From JAFAXD01 sp963816775 (GTDB lineage: Bacteria; Pseudomonadota; Alphaproteobacteria; Rhizobiales; Xanthobacteraceae): a stretch of DNA of 64,000 bases. This document shows, in pieces, positions 25,778-34,316 of this stretch (its first letter is position 1; the number at the start of each line of letters is the position of its first letter). The translations under genes were made by a program, and so were the position numbers. The stretch lies in NCBI GenBank assembly GCA_963816775.1, contig CAWFLX010000033.1:1-64000 (forward strand), in the 5' to 3' direction. The notes below the pieces were generated by a model that made no database searches, was not told the DNA's origin, and saw only the letters and a program-made list of their open reading frames with translations.

Positions 25778-26740
25778 TCAGTCGTCGATCAGGCTGTCGT
25801 GCATGGACGGGGACGCGACTTCCGGCGCATTCGCCAAGTCGGCGGCAAGCGCATTCTCGCGTCCGATCGCGGCAAGCGCGGTGCGCAGGCGTCCACCGGC
25901 GCGATCGAGCAGCGTCGTCGCCTGCGCCGGATCGCAGCCCTGCAACAACAGCACGGCGAGCTTGACGCTCCCGTCGGCCTTGCCTAGCGCGGCCCGGACT
26001 TCTTCCCGGCTGCGGCCGGTCAGGCGCTGCAGCATGGTCTCGCTGCGCCGGACCAGTTTCTTGTTGACCGCCTGCACATCGACCATCAGGCCTTCGTAGA
26101 CGCGGCCGAGCATGATCATCACCAGGGACGAGAGCAGGTTGAGCGCGATGCGCTGCGCGGTTCCGGCCTTCATGCGGGTCGAGCCAGCGATCGGTTCGGA
26201 ACCGGTGTCGAGCCAGATCGGATGGTCGGCTTCTTCCAGGAGTGCAGTGCCCTGATTGTTGGCAATCCCGATGGTCAAAGCTGCGCTCTTCTTGGCCTCG
26301 CGCAGGCAGGCGAGCGTGAACGGGGTCGTGCCGCTCGCGGCAACCGCGATCACCACGTCGCTGACCGCCACGTTGTGCTGGCGAATAAGTCGTACGGCTT
26401 GCTCGGTCTCATCCTCGGCACCTTCGACCGCGTGCAACAGCGCATCCTTGCCGCCGGCCATCAGCAGCAGCAGGCGATCCTGCGGCCAGCTGAAGGTCGG
26501 CATCAGCTCGGCGCCGTCCTGGACCGCAAGCCGGCCGGACGTTCCGGCGCCCGCATAGATCAGGCGGCCGCCTTGTTTGAGCCGCGCTTCGGTGGCTCTG
26601 GCGGCGCGCTCAATCGCCGGGCGGACGGAGCGCACGGCCGCTACAGCCGTGAATTGCCCCTCGATCATGGCGTCCAGGATGTCGGACGGGTCCCAAACGT
26701 CGATGTCCGAATACCGGGGGCTGGCGCGTTCAGTTTCCAT
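25778..26740 (-). CDS. murQ: N-acetylmuramic acid 6-phosphate etherase
   Basis: A 320-residue SIS-fold enzyme that cleaves the lactyl ether of MurNAc-6-phosphate to give GlcNAc-6-phosphate and D-lactate. Diagnostic segments are LIYAGAGTSGRLAVQDGAEL (sugar-phosphate binding), the acid-rich HAVEGAEDETEQA, SDVVIAVAASGTTPF and the signature EPIAGSTRMKAGTAQRIALN. A small helical C-terminal domain follows. The product feeds the NagA and SIS enzymes encoded divergently 138 bases away, so this locus is a complete cytoplasmic branch from recycled muropeptide sugar to fructose-6-phosphate, apart from the kinase that makes MurNAc-6-phosphate, which is not in the window. Confidence 0.95.
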   Translation of the reverse strand: METERASPRYSDIDVWDPSDILDAMIEGQFTAVAAVRSVRPAIERAARATEARLKQGGRLIYAGAGTSGRLAVQDGAELMPTFSWPQDRLLLLMAGGKDALLHAVEGAEDETEQAVRLIRQHNVAVSDVVIAVAASGTTPFTLACLREAKKSAALTIGIANNQGTALLEEADHPIWLDTGSEPIAGSTRMKAGTAQRIALNLLSSLVMIMLGRVYEGLMVDVQAVNKKLVRRSETMLQRLTGRSREEVRAALGKADGSVKLAVLLLQGCDPAQATTLLDRAGGRLRTALAAIGRENALAADLANAPEVASPSMHDSLIDD

Positions 26741-26779
26741 GGAACCCGTGATACCGATAAATCGCCACGAGAGCCAGTC

Positions 26780-26799
26780 TGTGACCCAAGTTTGTCACA
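26780..26799. promoter_or_regulatory. candidate operator between murQ and the SIS/nagA operon
   Basis: The perfect inverted repeat TGTGAC-N8-GTCACA lies midway between the two divergent amino-sugar transcripts. A sugar-phosphate-sensing repressor is a natural candidate. The spacing between TGTGA and TCACA is 10, not the 6 of a CRP site. Confidence 0.4.
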
Positions 26800-26878
26800 C
26801 CGGCTAACGGGGCCAAAACGGGGCAACCGGCCAAATCCCCGCCTGATGACTATATCACCTCCCCGTTGGGATTCGTCC

Positions 26879-27904
26879 ATGACCACAGTCGAAGCCGGGA
26901 TGGCGGCCGATCTTCGGGAGGCTCCCGAGGCCGTGCGGCGGCAGGCCGCGGCGCTTCCAGGCCCGCTCCGGGAACTGGTCAATCGGCTGCGCCGCACGCC
27001 CCCGCAGGTCGTGGTGACCTGCGCGCGCGGCAGCTCCGCCCATGCGGCAACCTTCGGCAAGCACCTGATCGAGCGCTGCCTGGGAATCCCGGTTGCGGCC
27101 GCAGCGCCCAATATCGCCACCGTCTATCACCGGCGTCCCGAACTTAAGGACCAGCTGTTCCTGGCCATTTCCCAGTCTGGCCGCAGCGACGATCTGATCG
27201 AAACTGCGACGTTGGCAAGATCGGCCGGGGCGCTGACGGCCGCGCTGGTCAACGATGTCGAGAGCCCGCTCGCGCGCGCCTCCGATATCGTGCTTCCGAT
27301 GTCGGCCGGCCGCGAAGTCTCGATTGCGGCGACCAAGAGCTTCGTGGCCTCGCTAGCGGCGCTGCTCCGATTGACCGCTTGGTGGGCCGAGGACAAGCCG
27401 CTGACCGCCGCGGTCGACCGGCTGCCGGACCGGCTCGCGGGCGCCGCAGCGCTCGACTGGAGTGCCGGCCTCGATCTGCTGGCCGACTCCGACAGTCTGG
27501 TCACCATCGGGCGCGGGCCGACGCTCGCGATTGCGCGCGAAGCCGCGCTCAAGCTCAAGGAGACTTGCGATCTCCATGCCGAGGCGTTCAGCGGAGCGGA
27601 ATTCGTCCACGGTCCGATCGCACTCGTGTCCGCGCGTTATCCGATCCTGATGTTCATGCCGACCGATGAGGCCGCCCATGGCTTGCGCGCGCTCGCAGCC
27701 GACCTGCACCAGAAGGACGCGCGCGTGCTGGCGACCGCGCCAGCGGGCGAACCCGGATTGCCGATGCTCGCAGCCGATCATCCTGAGACCGATGCGGTCT
27801 GTCTGATCCAGAGTTTCTATGCGTTCCTCGGACGCCTAGCCGAACGGCGCGGAACCGACATCAATCAGCCGCGCCATCTGCAGAAGGTGACGCGGACCCG
27901 ATGA
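26879..27904 (+). CDS. SIS-domain glucosamine-6-phosphate deaminase (NagB-II-like)
   Basis: A 341-residue protein with two SIS domains, like the isomerase half of GlmS but without the glutaminase half. Motifs are VVTCARGSSAHAATFGKHLIE, LFLAISQSGRSDDLIET, VSIAATKSFVASLAALLRL, the second-domain TIGRGPTLAIAREAALKLKE and the C-terminal INQPRHLQKVTRT. Proteins of this type encoded with nagA act as deaminase (NagB-II), giving fructose-6-phosphate and ammonia; an AgaS-like or frl-type role is the alternative. The start is taken at 26879 (MTTVEAG); an ATG at 26846 is also possible. Longer upstream extensions would overlap murQ and carry no family sequence. It overlaps nagA by four bases. Confidence 0.88.
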   Translation: MTTVEAGMAADLREAPEAVRRQAAALPGPLRELVNRLRRTPPQVVVTCARGSSAHAATFGKHLIERCLGIPVAAAAPNIATVYHRRPELKDQLFLAISQSGRSDDLIETATLARSAGALTAALVNDVESPLARASDIVLPMSAGREVSIAATKSFVASLAALLRLTAWWAEDKPLTAAVDRLPDRLAGAAALDWSAGLDLLADSDSLVTIGRGPTLAIAREAALKLKETCDLHAEAFSGAEFVHGPIALVSARYPILMFMPTDEAAHGLRALAADLHQKDARVLATAPAGEPGLPMLAADHPETDAVCLIQSFYAFLGRLAERRGTDINQPRHLQKVTRTR

Positions 27905-29046
27905 GCGGCGCCCGTACCGCCATAGCAGCAAGCCATGTGTTCGATGGCGTGGCGTTGCATCGCGACACCGCGGTGCTGATCGATGGAACGAGCATCACGG
28001 CGTTGCTGCCGCGCGCCGACGTGCCGGCGAACGCGCAGGTTCGCGCGCTGCCGGACGGCCTGTGGCTCGCTCCCGGTTTCATCGACACGCAGGTCAATGG
28101 CGGCGGCGGCGTGCTGCTCAACGATGATCCGACGCCGAAAGGAATTTCGGCGATCGTTTCGGCGCACCGCAAGTTCGGCACGACCGCACTGCTGCCGACC
28201 TTGATCACCGATCTGCCGGAGACGACCTCCCGCGCCATTCGCGCGGCCGATGAAGCCGCGGCCAGCATGCCGGGCGTTCTCGGCATTCATCTCGAGGGAC
28301 CGTTCTTGTCGCCCGAGCGACCGGGCGTGCACGATCCGCGCCGCTTGCGCCGGCCGGGCGACGACGACCTCGCCATCATCACCGCCAAGAGGCGCGGGGT
28401 CACGCTCGTGACGCTCGCGCCCGAACAGGTGCCCAACGGCTTCATCGCCGCGCTTGCAGCGGCCGGCGTGCGCGTCGCGCTCGGACATTCGATGGCGACC
28501 TACGCGCAAACCCGCAGTGCGATGGCGGACGGCCTCACCGGGTTCACTCACCTCTTCAATGCGATGCGGCCGCTCGCGAGCCGTGAGCCCGGGCCGATTA
28601 CGGCGGCGCTCGAGGATCCAGCCGCATGGTTTGGGATGATTGTCGACGGCATCCACGTCGATCCGGCCGTGCTGAGGCTCGCGTTGCGCGGCCTCGCGCA
28701 ACCCATGTTGGTCACCGACGCAATGCCGCCGGTCGGCGGGGGTGGCTCGGCCTTCAGGCTTTACGGAGATGAGATCACCGTGCGCGATGGCCGCTGTTTT
28801 CGCCGCGACGGCACGCTGGCGGGCTCGATGCTCGACATGGCCAGCGCCGTGCGCAACTGCGTCGATCTGCTGGGCGTGCCGCTCACCGATGCGTTGCGCT
28901 TTGCGTCATCCAACCCGGCGAATTTTCTGGGGCTGGGTCATACCCTCGGGAGGCTCGCGCCGGGCTGTCGCGCCGATCTGGTCGCATTCGATCCGACCAC
29001 AATCGAGGTCGCCTCAACCTGGGTGGCCGGCGCGAGTTCCGACTAA
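27901..29046 (+). CDS. nagA: N-acetylglucosamine-6-phosphate deacetylase
   Basis: A 381-residue amidohydrolase. Hallmarks are APGFIDTQVNGGGGV, the metal-binding Glu in LGIHLEGPFLSPERPGVHD, ALGHSMAT and FTHLFNAMRPL with the two His ligands, and the catalytic Asp in MLVTDAMPPVG. It hydrolyses GlcNAc-6-phosphate to GlcN-6-phosphate, the substrate of the SIS deaminase encoded immediately upstream. The ATG lies inside the stop of that gene, so the two are coupled. Confidence 0.95.
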   Translation: MSGARTAIAASHVFDGVALHRDTAVLIDGTSITALLPRADVPANAQVRALPDGLWLAPGFIDTQVNGGGGVLLNDDPTPKGISAIVSAHRKFGTTALLPTLITDLPETTSRAIRAADEAAASMPGVLGIHLEGPFLSPERPGVHDPRRLRRPGDDDLAIITAKRRGVTLVTLAPEQVPNGFIAALAAAGVRVALGHSMATYAQTRSAMADGLTGFTHLFNAMRPLASREPGPITAALEDPAAWFGMIVDGIHVDPAVLRLALRGLAQPMLVTDAMPPVGGGGSAFRLYGDEITVRDGRCFRRDGTLAGSMLDMASAVRNCVDLLGVPLTDALRFASSNPANFLGLGHTLGRLAPGCRADLVAFDPTTIEVASTWVAGASSD

Positions 29047-29092
29047 GACCAGCACGACTTCACCATCCTCAGCGCAACGGAAGGAGCCCCAC

Positions 29093-30379
29093 GTGCGATA
29101 CATCCGCCCGTTTTGGTTTGCACTGAGCGCGCCGCTGATCCTCGCCGCGCCGGCTCCGGCGCAGACGGCGAGCGGCTACACGGCGCCCGCCGAGTTCATG
29201 AACCTGTTCTTTGATTTCACGGGAAGCAACGAGCCTGGGTATCCGGCGGGCCAGCCGACGCTCGGCCAGATGCTCACCCAGTCCGTCATCGCCAAAGAGC
29301 CCGGACGCGATGAATCTGCGCCGCTCGTGCTGTTAGTCGGTTCCGATATCTACGTCTACGATTCGAAGAGCGGCGCCCGGCTCAGCCAGGAGCAGTTTCG
29401 CGACGATCCGACCAGTGGTTTCTTCGAGATGACCTCGATCAGTCATATCGGGCCGGCGCTTGCTTATCTGGCGCAGATCAAGGCCAACGGCGATGAGCGC
29501 TGGAAAGCGCGCCTCGCCTCGCTGCAGGCGCACGTCGCGCAAGTGCGCGCGCTCAACCAGCGCGCCGCCAACAACTGGCTTGATCGGCTCGACCAGCCGG
29601 CCTGGCGCGCACGCAAGGCGCAGATTCGCAACATGGTCGACTATGCGTGCGCGCGTACATTGAACTACATCGGCGCGCTCGGTAACGGCGACAGCTTCAC
29701 CGTCACCGGCGTGAACAACGATTTCTTCAACGGCACGTCGGCCCAATATCCGATCCCATTCGTCAACGTGATGATCGGCACGTTCATGCTCGATGCGCTG
29801 CGCGGCGCATCGGACACCCAAGCCGCGTTGGTCCGCGCCAAGATCGACTGGCCGCGCGCCATGGTGCTGGTGAGCAGCCGTGCCGGCAGCAACGTGTCTG
29901 CGGGGCTGACCGAAGGCACCAACTGGCTGGTGCTGTCCCTCAAAGCCGTCTCTGGGTTCACGTTGCCCGACGATCGCATCAAGATCGTCCCCTACGCCGA
30001 AGTGCGGCCCTCGCTCGGCCAAGCCCAGTTGGCGGCCGCCGATCTGAATTATTATGTGCAGCGGGTATGGGGGCCGCTGTTCTACCGCAAGGTCATTTCC
30101 GATCAGGTGTTCTCGGAAATTCCGACCATCTATCTTCCGGATCGTCCGCCGCTGCCGGGCGATTACGATGTGACGAAGGCGGGAGCGATCGACAAGTTCA
30201 TGATCCGGATGAAACATTCGCTACGCGATGCGCGCGAGATGCTGTCGAACACGGTCGCGTTTTGGATGGTGCAGGAACTGGCGAACAAGAACTGGGATCC
30301 GGCCGCGGTGGATATTCCCGGTCTGACGACGGGTTTCCCGACCGGCGTCGAAGGCTATCCGGCGGTGACCCTAAACTAG
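29093..30379 (+). CDS. exported protein of unknown function, 428 aa
   Basis: A GTG at 29093 follows GGAAGGAG and gives a clean signal peptide (hydrophobic residues about 7-20, AxA before QTASG). The mature protein has no family I recognise with confidence. Visible features are FMNLFFDFTGSNEPGYPAGQ, APLVLLVGSDIYVYD, EMTSISHIGPALAYL, FTVTGVNNDFFNG, a WPRAMVLVSSRAGSNVS block and a C-terminal LANKNWDPAAVDIPGLTTGF. It has few Cys and an even mix of helix and strand. It follows nagA by 46 bases and may be read from the same promoter, but a link to amino sugars is not shown. Confidence 0.7.
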   Translation: MRYIRPFWFALSAPLILAAPAPAQTASGYTAPAEFMNLFFDFTGSNEPGYPAGQPTLGQMLTQSVIAKEPGRDESAPLVLLVGSDIYVYDSKSGARLSQEQFRDDPTSGFFEMTSISHIGPALAYLAQIKANGDERWKARLASLQAHVAQVRALNQRAANNWLDRLDQPAWRARKAQIRNMVDYACARTLNYIGALGNGDSFTVTGVNNDFFNGTSAQYPIPFVNVMIGTFMLDALRGASDTQAALVRAKIDWPRAMVLVSSRAGSNVSAGLTEGTNWLVLSLKAVSGFTLPDDRIKIVPYAEVRPSLGQAQLAAADLNYYVQRVWGPLFYRKVISDQVFSEIPTIYLPDRPPLPGDYDVTKAGAIDKFMIRMKHSLRDAREMLSNTVAFWMVQELANKNWDPAAVDIPGLTTGFPTGVEGYPAVTLN

Positions 30380-30381
30380 CG

Positions 30382-30406
30382 CGGCGGCCAGATCGTCTGG
30401 CCGCCG
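30382..30406. terminator. strong hairpin between convergent genes
   Basis: CGGCGGCCAGA and TCTGGCCGCCG pair over 11 bases around the loop TCG. No T-run follows on the plus strand, so it may act as a bidirectional pausing or mRNA-end structure for the exported-protein gene and trxA rather than as a classic intrinsic terminator. Confidence 0.55.
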
Positions 30407-30443
30407 AAAGAATTAGCACAAGGCGAAACGCCAGGATCGCGCG

Positions 30444-30764
30444 TCACATCCCGCCTTTGATCCAAGCTTCGAGCTTGGTCTTGTGCGCTGCACCAACCTG
30501 GCGCGACGACAGCTCGCCGCCTTTGAACAGCATCAGGGTCGGAATCGAGGTCACGTTATACTTGACCGCGGTGGCTTGGTTCTCGTCGACGTTGAGCTTG
30601 AGGATCTTGACCTTGCCATCGAGGGATCCGGCGATCTCCTCCAAGGCCGGCGCAATCTGGCGGCAGGGACCGCACCACTCGGCCCAGAAATCGACGACTA
30701 CCGGCCCCTGGGATTTCAAGACCTCGGCCTCGAAGGTTGCATCGGTAACTTTGCCAACGGTCAT
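30444..30764 (-). CDS. trxA: thioredoxin
   Basis: A 106-residue cytoplasmic thioredoxin with the active site FWAEWCGPCRQIAP near residues 28-41, the buried Asp in VVDFWAE and the cis-Pro in NVTSIPTLMLFKGGE. It reduces disulfides in ribonucleotide reductase, methionine sulfoxide reductase and others. It lies downstream of addA on the same strand (102 bases), the order usual in alphaproteobacteria. Confidence 0.95.
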   Translation of the reverse strand: MTVGKVTDATFEAEVLKSQGPVVVDFWAEWCGPCRQIAPALEEIAGSLDGKVKILKLNVDENQATAVKYNVTSIPTLMLFKGGELSSRQVGAAHKTKLEAWIKGGM

Positions 30765-30866
30765 TGGAGTACCTCGTGGGGTTATGCTGTCGAGCCGGAA
30801 TCGCTCGCCGAGAGGGCCTGAACGTAGGTAGAGGGGGCTAGACCGTCAAGCGCTGCGCCGACTGCC

Positions 30867-33800
30867 TCACAGGCAGGTGAGCAATGCGATTTCGCGCTCT
30901 AGCGCGTCCTCGGAAAGTTCCATCAGATTAGGAACATCGGTCCAGATCAGGGCGGCGCGGACGGATCGTCCGGGATAAATGCGCGTGAGCAGCGCGCGGT
31001 AGAGGGCAAGCTGCCGCAGATAGCCGAGCGGCACGTCCGCGGACCGTTGCGGCGCAGGTCGATCGGTCTTGTAATCTCCGATCAGCACCGCGTCCGGCGT
31101 GACGACGAGGCGATCGATCTGGCCCGACACGATCTGTGAGCGCCCGGCCACGGTAAGCCGTCCGACGATCGGGACTTCGGCACGACTGCCGGGCGCGAAC
31201 AGCGGCTTGAAGCGCGCATCGTCGAGCAGACGGATGATCTCCGCGACCAGCGCGTCGTGCTCGGCGATCAGGTCACGTCCGGCTCGCAGCAGAAATTGCT
31301 GAGCGACGCTGGCGCGCCGCTCAGGGGGAACATCTGGCAGTGATTGCAGCAGCCGGTGCACGAGAACGCCGCGGAGCAATGCGGCATTGCGCGCCGCGGC
31401 ACCGGCGCTGTCCCTCGATTGCGGATCGCGCGGCGGCATTGCGCTCGACGGTGCCAGCACCGCGTCGATGGCTGGTTCGGTCGGCAAACTCGCGTTGAGC
31501 CAGGCCGGCTCCAACGCAAGAGTCATCTGGCTTATCTCCGACGGCGCGGGCGCCGCCGATTGACGCGGTGTCGTCCGAAATCGCAGCACTCGGCCATCGC
31601 CATGATCGGCGGTCTCCTCCACAAGCAGCTCGCTCGCTGTCAGTCCGTCTTGCACCAGCTGATACCAGCAGCCGGGCGGCATCGCCTGTTTGCCGAGCGC
31701 GCCGCAAACCACGAGCCGATCGGCGGCGCGCGTCATCGCGACGTAGAGAAGCCGGCGATATTCGTTCTCGACCGCAGTGGCCGCGTTGACGCGGGCGCGC
31801 GTAATCGGTTCGATCTCGTCATTGCGGTTCGGCATCCAGGCAAAGCACGCCGGCGCACCACTGCCCTGCAGCGCGAGCAGTCGCGGCTGATACTGCGGCG
31901 GCCCGGTCGGTGGTGTCGTCGTATCGGCCAGAATGACGATCGGGGCCTCGAGGCCTTTGGCCCCATGCACGGTCATCACCCGCACCTCGTCGCGCGCAAT
32001 CTCCATGTCGCGCTTGATATCGGCGGAGGCCGTGCGCATCCAGGCAACGAAGCCCTGCAGCGAGGGCGTTTCACGGCTTTCGTAATCGAGCGCGAGGTTC
32101 AGAAATTCGTCGAGCGCGTCATTCGCCTCGGTGCCGAGCCGTCCAACAAACCGCCGGCGGCCGCCGCCCGCGCCAAGCAGGTTGGCGTAGAAACCAAACG
32201 GGGTCGCACTGCGCGCCTCGGTGGCTAGCGCGTCGAGCGTGCGCGCGATATCGGGGTGCTGCTCGCGCAGCGCGGCGCGCAACGAGCGCGGCCGGTTCCA
32301 TGCGAGTGCGAACAACTCGTCCTCCGACAGACCAAACAGCGGGCTCTTGAGCACGGTCGCAAGCGCGAGGTCGTCCTGTTCCAAAAGGATTGCATCGGCC
32401 AGCACCAGGAGATCCATCACCGCGATATGCTCGGTCAGGATCAGGCGATCCGCGCCGGCGACCGGAATGGCAGCGTCCTTGAGGGCGCGAATGATCGCCT
32501 CGAACAACGGTCCGCGCTGGCGAACCAGAATCAGAATGTCACCCGGCCGCACCGCATGGCGATCACTTCCGCTGCCGACCGTGTCGCCGCGCGCCATCCA
32601 GGTCCGGATCGAGCCCGCGATCATGCGCGCCAGCTTGGCGCGCGGGTTCGCCTCCGACGTGGTGTCGAACGGCGCGTCCCAGGCCTCGACCTCAGGCTTG
32701 TCGTCGGGCTCGATCAGGTCCCAGAGTTCGACAAAGCCAGCCGCGTGCTCGCGCACCGCGGTGTGCGCGGTCGGAGCCTTGTCGGTGCTCAGGCCGGCAA
32801 ACGCCTCCGGGCGTTCAAAGACTTTATCGACCGCGTCGAGAACAACCTGCAGCGACCGAAACGAATGTTTGAACTCGAGCGACAGGAACGGAAGGCTCGC
32901 GTCCCGATAGGCACGTCCGAACTGACGTCCCACGTCGGCAAACGCCTCCAACGCCGCGCCTTGAAATGAGAAGATCGATTGCTTCTCATCGCCGACCGCG
33001 AATACCGAGCGCTCGAGCGTCCCGCGCGCGCCGATGCCGGCCGTGAATTCCGACACCAGCTTGTTGACGATCGCCCATTGCTTCTTGGAGGTGTCCTGCG
33101 CCTCGTCGATCAGCAGATGATCGATCCCGAGGTCGAGTTTGTAGTGCACCCAGGCGGCCTCGACACGGTCGAGCAGGGCGCGGGTTTTGTCGATCAAGTC
33201 GTCGTAGTCCAGTAGGCCGCTGCGATCTTTCTCAGCGCGGTACCGTGCGATGATTTCAACGGCGATTTTGAGCAATGCAGCGGTCCGATCGCGCACCGCC
33301 GCGGCTCGTCGCCGGTCGCGCAACGCAATAACACGGGCCTGTTCCTGAACGAGTCGATGCGCCAAGTCTGGGTACTTTTTACGCGACGCCGCCGTCATGA
33401 TGGAGCCGCGCGCAGCCCCTTTGTCGGTGATGAAGACCGACAGATACTTGTCGACTCGCTCCGTCCCAACAGCGTCGATGGCTCTGCGCAATCGCGCTGA
33501 TTGATCCTGATCCTGCGACGAGCCTTCGGCACATGCGTCCGCAACGGCGCTCCAGTCAGCCACCCGGTTCAAAGGACCATCGACAATCTCGCGCTCGATC
33601 TCTTCGATGGAATCGGCCGCGCTGACGCCCAGCGATTGCGAGAGGTGCGGGCGAATGCCGTCGGTTCCGCCGACTGCATCGACGAACGCCATCACCTCGT
33701 CACGCTTGCCGATCGCCTCATCGAGCGCGTCCTTGAAGGCGAAGTCGCTCGCGGCCGTCGTGGCGGCAGCGAGCGCGCGGCCGAGTGCGCCATCCGGCTT

Positions 33801-34316
33801 GGCGGCTGCCTCCAACAACACCGAAAGCCGCAACCGCTCCAACAACTGGCGCTGCTGGGTCTCGTCGAGCACGCGAAAGCGCGCCGCGACATGGGCCTCG
33901 AACGGAAACTGCTGCAGCAGTCGCGCACAGAAGCCGTGAATGGTCTGGATCTTGAGTCCGCCCGGGGTCTCCAACGCGCACGCGAACAAGCGCCGCGCCG
34001 CGGCTCGGCGTTCGCCATCGCTGCGCGCGCCGACGTCGTGGATTTCCCTGTCCAACGCGGCGTCGTCGAGCGTGGTCCATTTGGCAAGCGTTGTGAACAC
34101 GCGGTTCGCCATGTTGGCAGCCGCGGCCTTGGTGAATGTCAGACAGAGAATCTTCCCGGGGTCGGTTCCTTCAAGCAGCAGGCGGATCACCCGTTGCGCC
34201 AGCACGTGGGTCTTGCCGGAGCCCGCGTTGGCCGAGACCCATGCTGACACCGACGGGTCGGAGGCCTCGCGCTGAACCAAAAGCACGTCGTGCGGTATGG
34301 TACGCGGTGCATTCAT
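30867..34316 (-). CDS. addA: double-strand break repair helicase AddA
   Basis: A 1149-residue UvrD/Rep-type superfamily 1 helicase with a C-terminal nuclease. Walker A is VSANAGSGKTHVLAQRVIRL near residues 27-46, motif II is DHLLIDEAQDTSKKQW, motif III includes FAVGDEKQSIFSFQGA, and motif V is VMTVHGAKGLEAPIVIL. The nuclease PD-(D/E)xK core is VLIGDYKTDRPAP near the C-terminus. With AddB it resects double-strand ends and loads RecA at recombination hotspots. The ATG overlaps the addB stop by four bases. Length is typical for the alphaproteobacterial AddA type. Confidence 0.95.
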   Translation of the reverse strand: MNAPRTIPHDVLLVQREASDPSVSAWVSANAGSGKTHVLAQRVIRLLLEGTDPGKILCLTFTKAAAANMANRVFTTLAKWTTLDDAALDREIHDVGARSDGERRAAARRLFACALETPGGLKIQTIHGFCARLLQQFPFEAHVAARFRVLDETQQRQLLERLRLSVLLEAAAKPDGALGRALAAATTAASDFAFKDALDEAIGKRDEVMAFVDAVGGTDGIRPHLSQSLGVSAADSIEEIEREIVDGPLNRVADWSAVADACAEGSSQDQDQSARLRRAIDAVGTERVDKYLSVFITDKGAARGSIMTAASRKKYPDLAHRLVQEQARVIALRDRRRAAAVRDRTAALLKIAVEIIARYRAEKDRSGLLDYDDLIDKTRALLDRVEAAWVHYKLDLGIDHLLIDEAQDTSKKQWAIVNKLVSEFTAGIGARGTLERSVFAVGDEKQSIFSFQGAALEAFADVGRQFGRAYRDASLPFLSLEFKHSFRSLQVVLDAVDKVFERPEAFAGLSTDKAPTAHTAVREHAAGFVELWDLIEPDDKPEVEAWDAPFDTTSEANPRAKLARMIAGSIRTWMARGDTVGSGSDRHAVRPGDILILVRQRGPLFEAIIRALKDAAIPVAGADRLILTEHIAVMDLLVLADAILLEQDDLALATVLKSPLFGLSEDELFALAWNRPRSLRAALREQHPDIARTLDALATEARSATPFGFYANLLGAGGGRRRFVGRLGTEANDALDEFLNLALDYESRETPSLQGFVAWMRTASADIKRDMEIARDEVRVMTVHGAKGLEAPIVILADTTTPPTGPPQYQPRLLALQGSGAPACFAWMPNRNDEIEPITRARVNAATAVENEYRRLLYVAMTRAADRLVVCGALGKQAMPPGCWYQLVQDGLTASELLVEETADHGDGRVLRFRTTPRQSAAPAPSEISQMTLALEPAWLNASLPTEPAIDAVLAPSSAMPPRDPQSRDSAGAAARNAALLRGVLVHRLLQSLPDVPPERRASVAQQFLLRAGRDLIAEHDALVAEIIRLLDDARFKPLFAPGSRAEVPIVGRLTVAGRSQIVSGQIDRLVVTPDAVLIGDYKTDRPAPQRSADVPLGYLRQLALYRALLTRIYPGRSVRAALIWTDVPNLMELSEDALEREIALLTCL

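Noticed and set aside
26780..26799. CRP-type site
   Set aside because: TGTGA and TCACA are separated by ten bases, not six.
26222..26878. Long N-terminal extension of the SIS protein
   Set aside because: It would run antisense through murQ and the divergent control region and has no family similarity.
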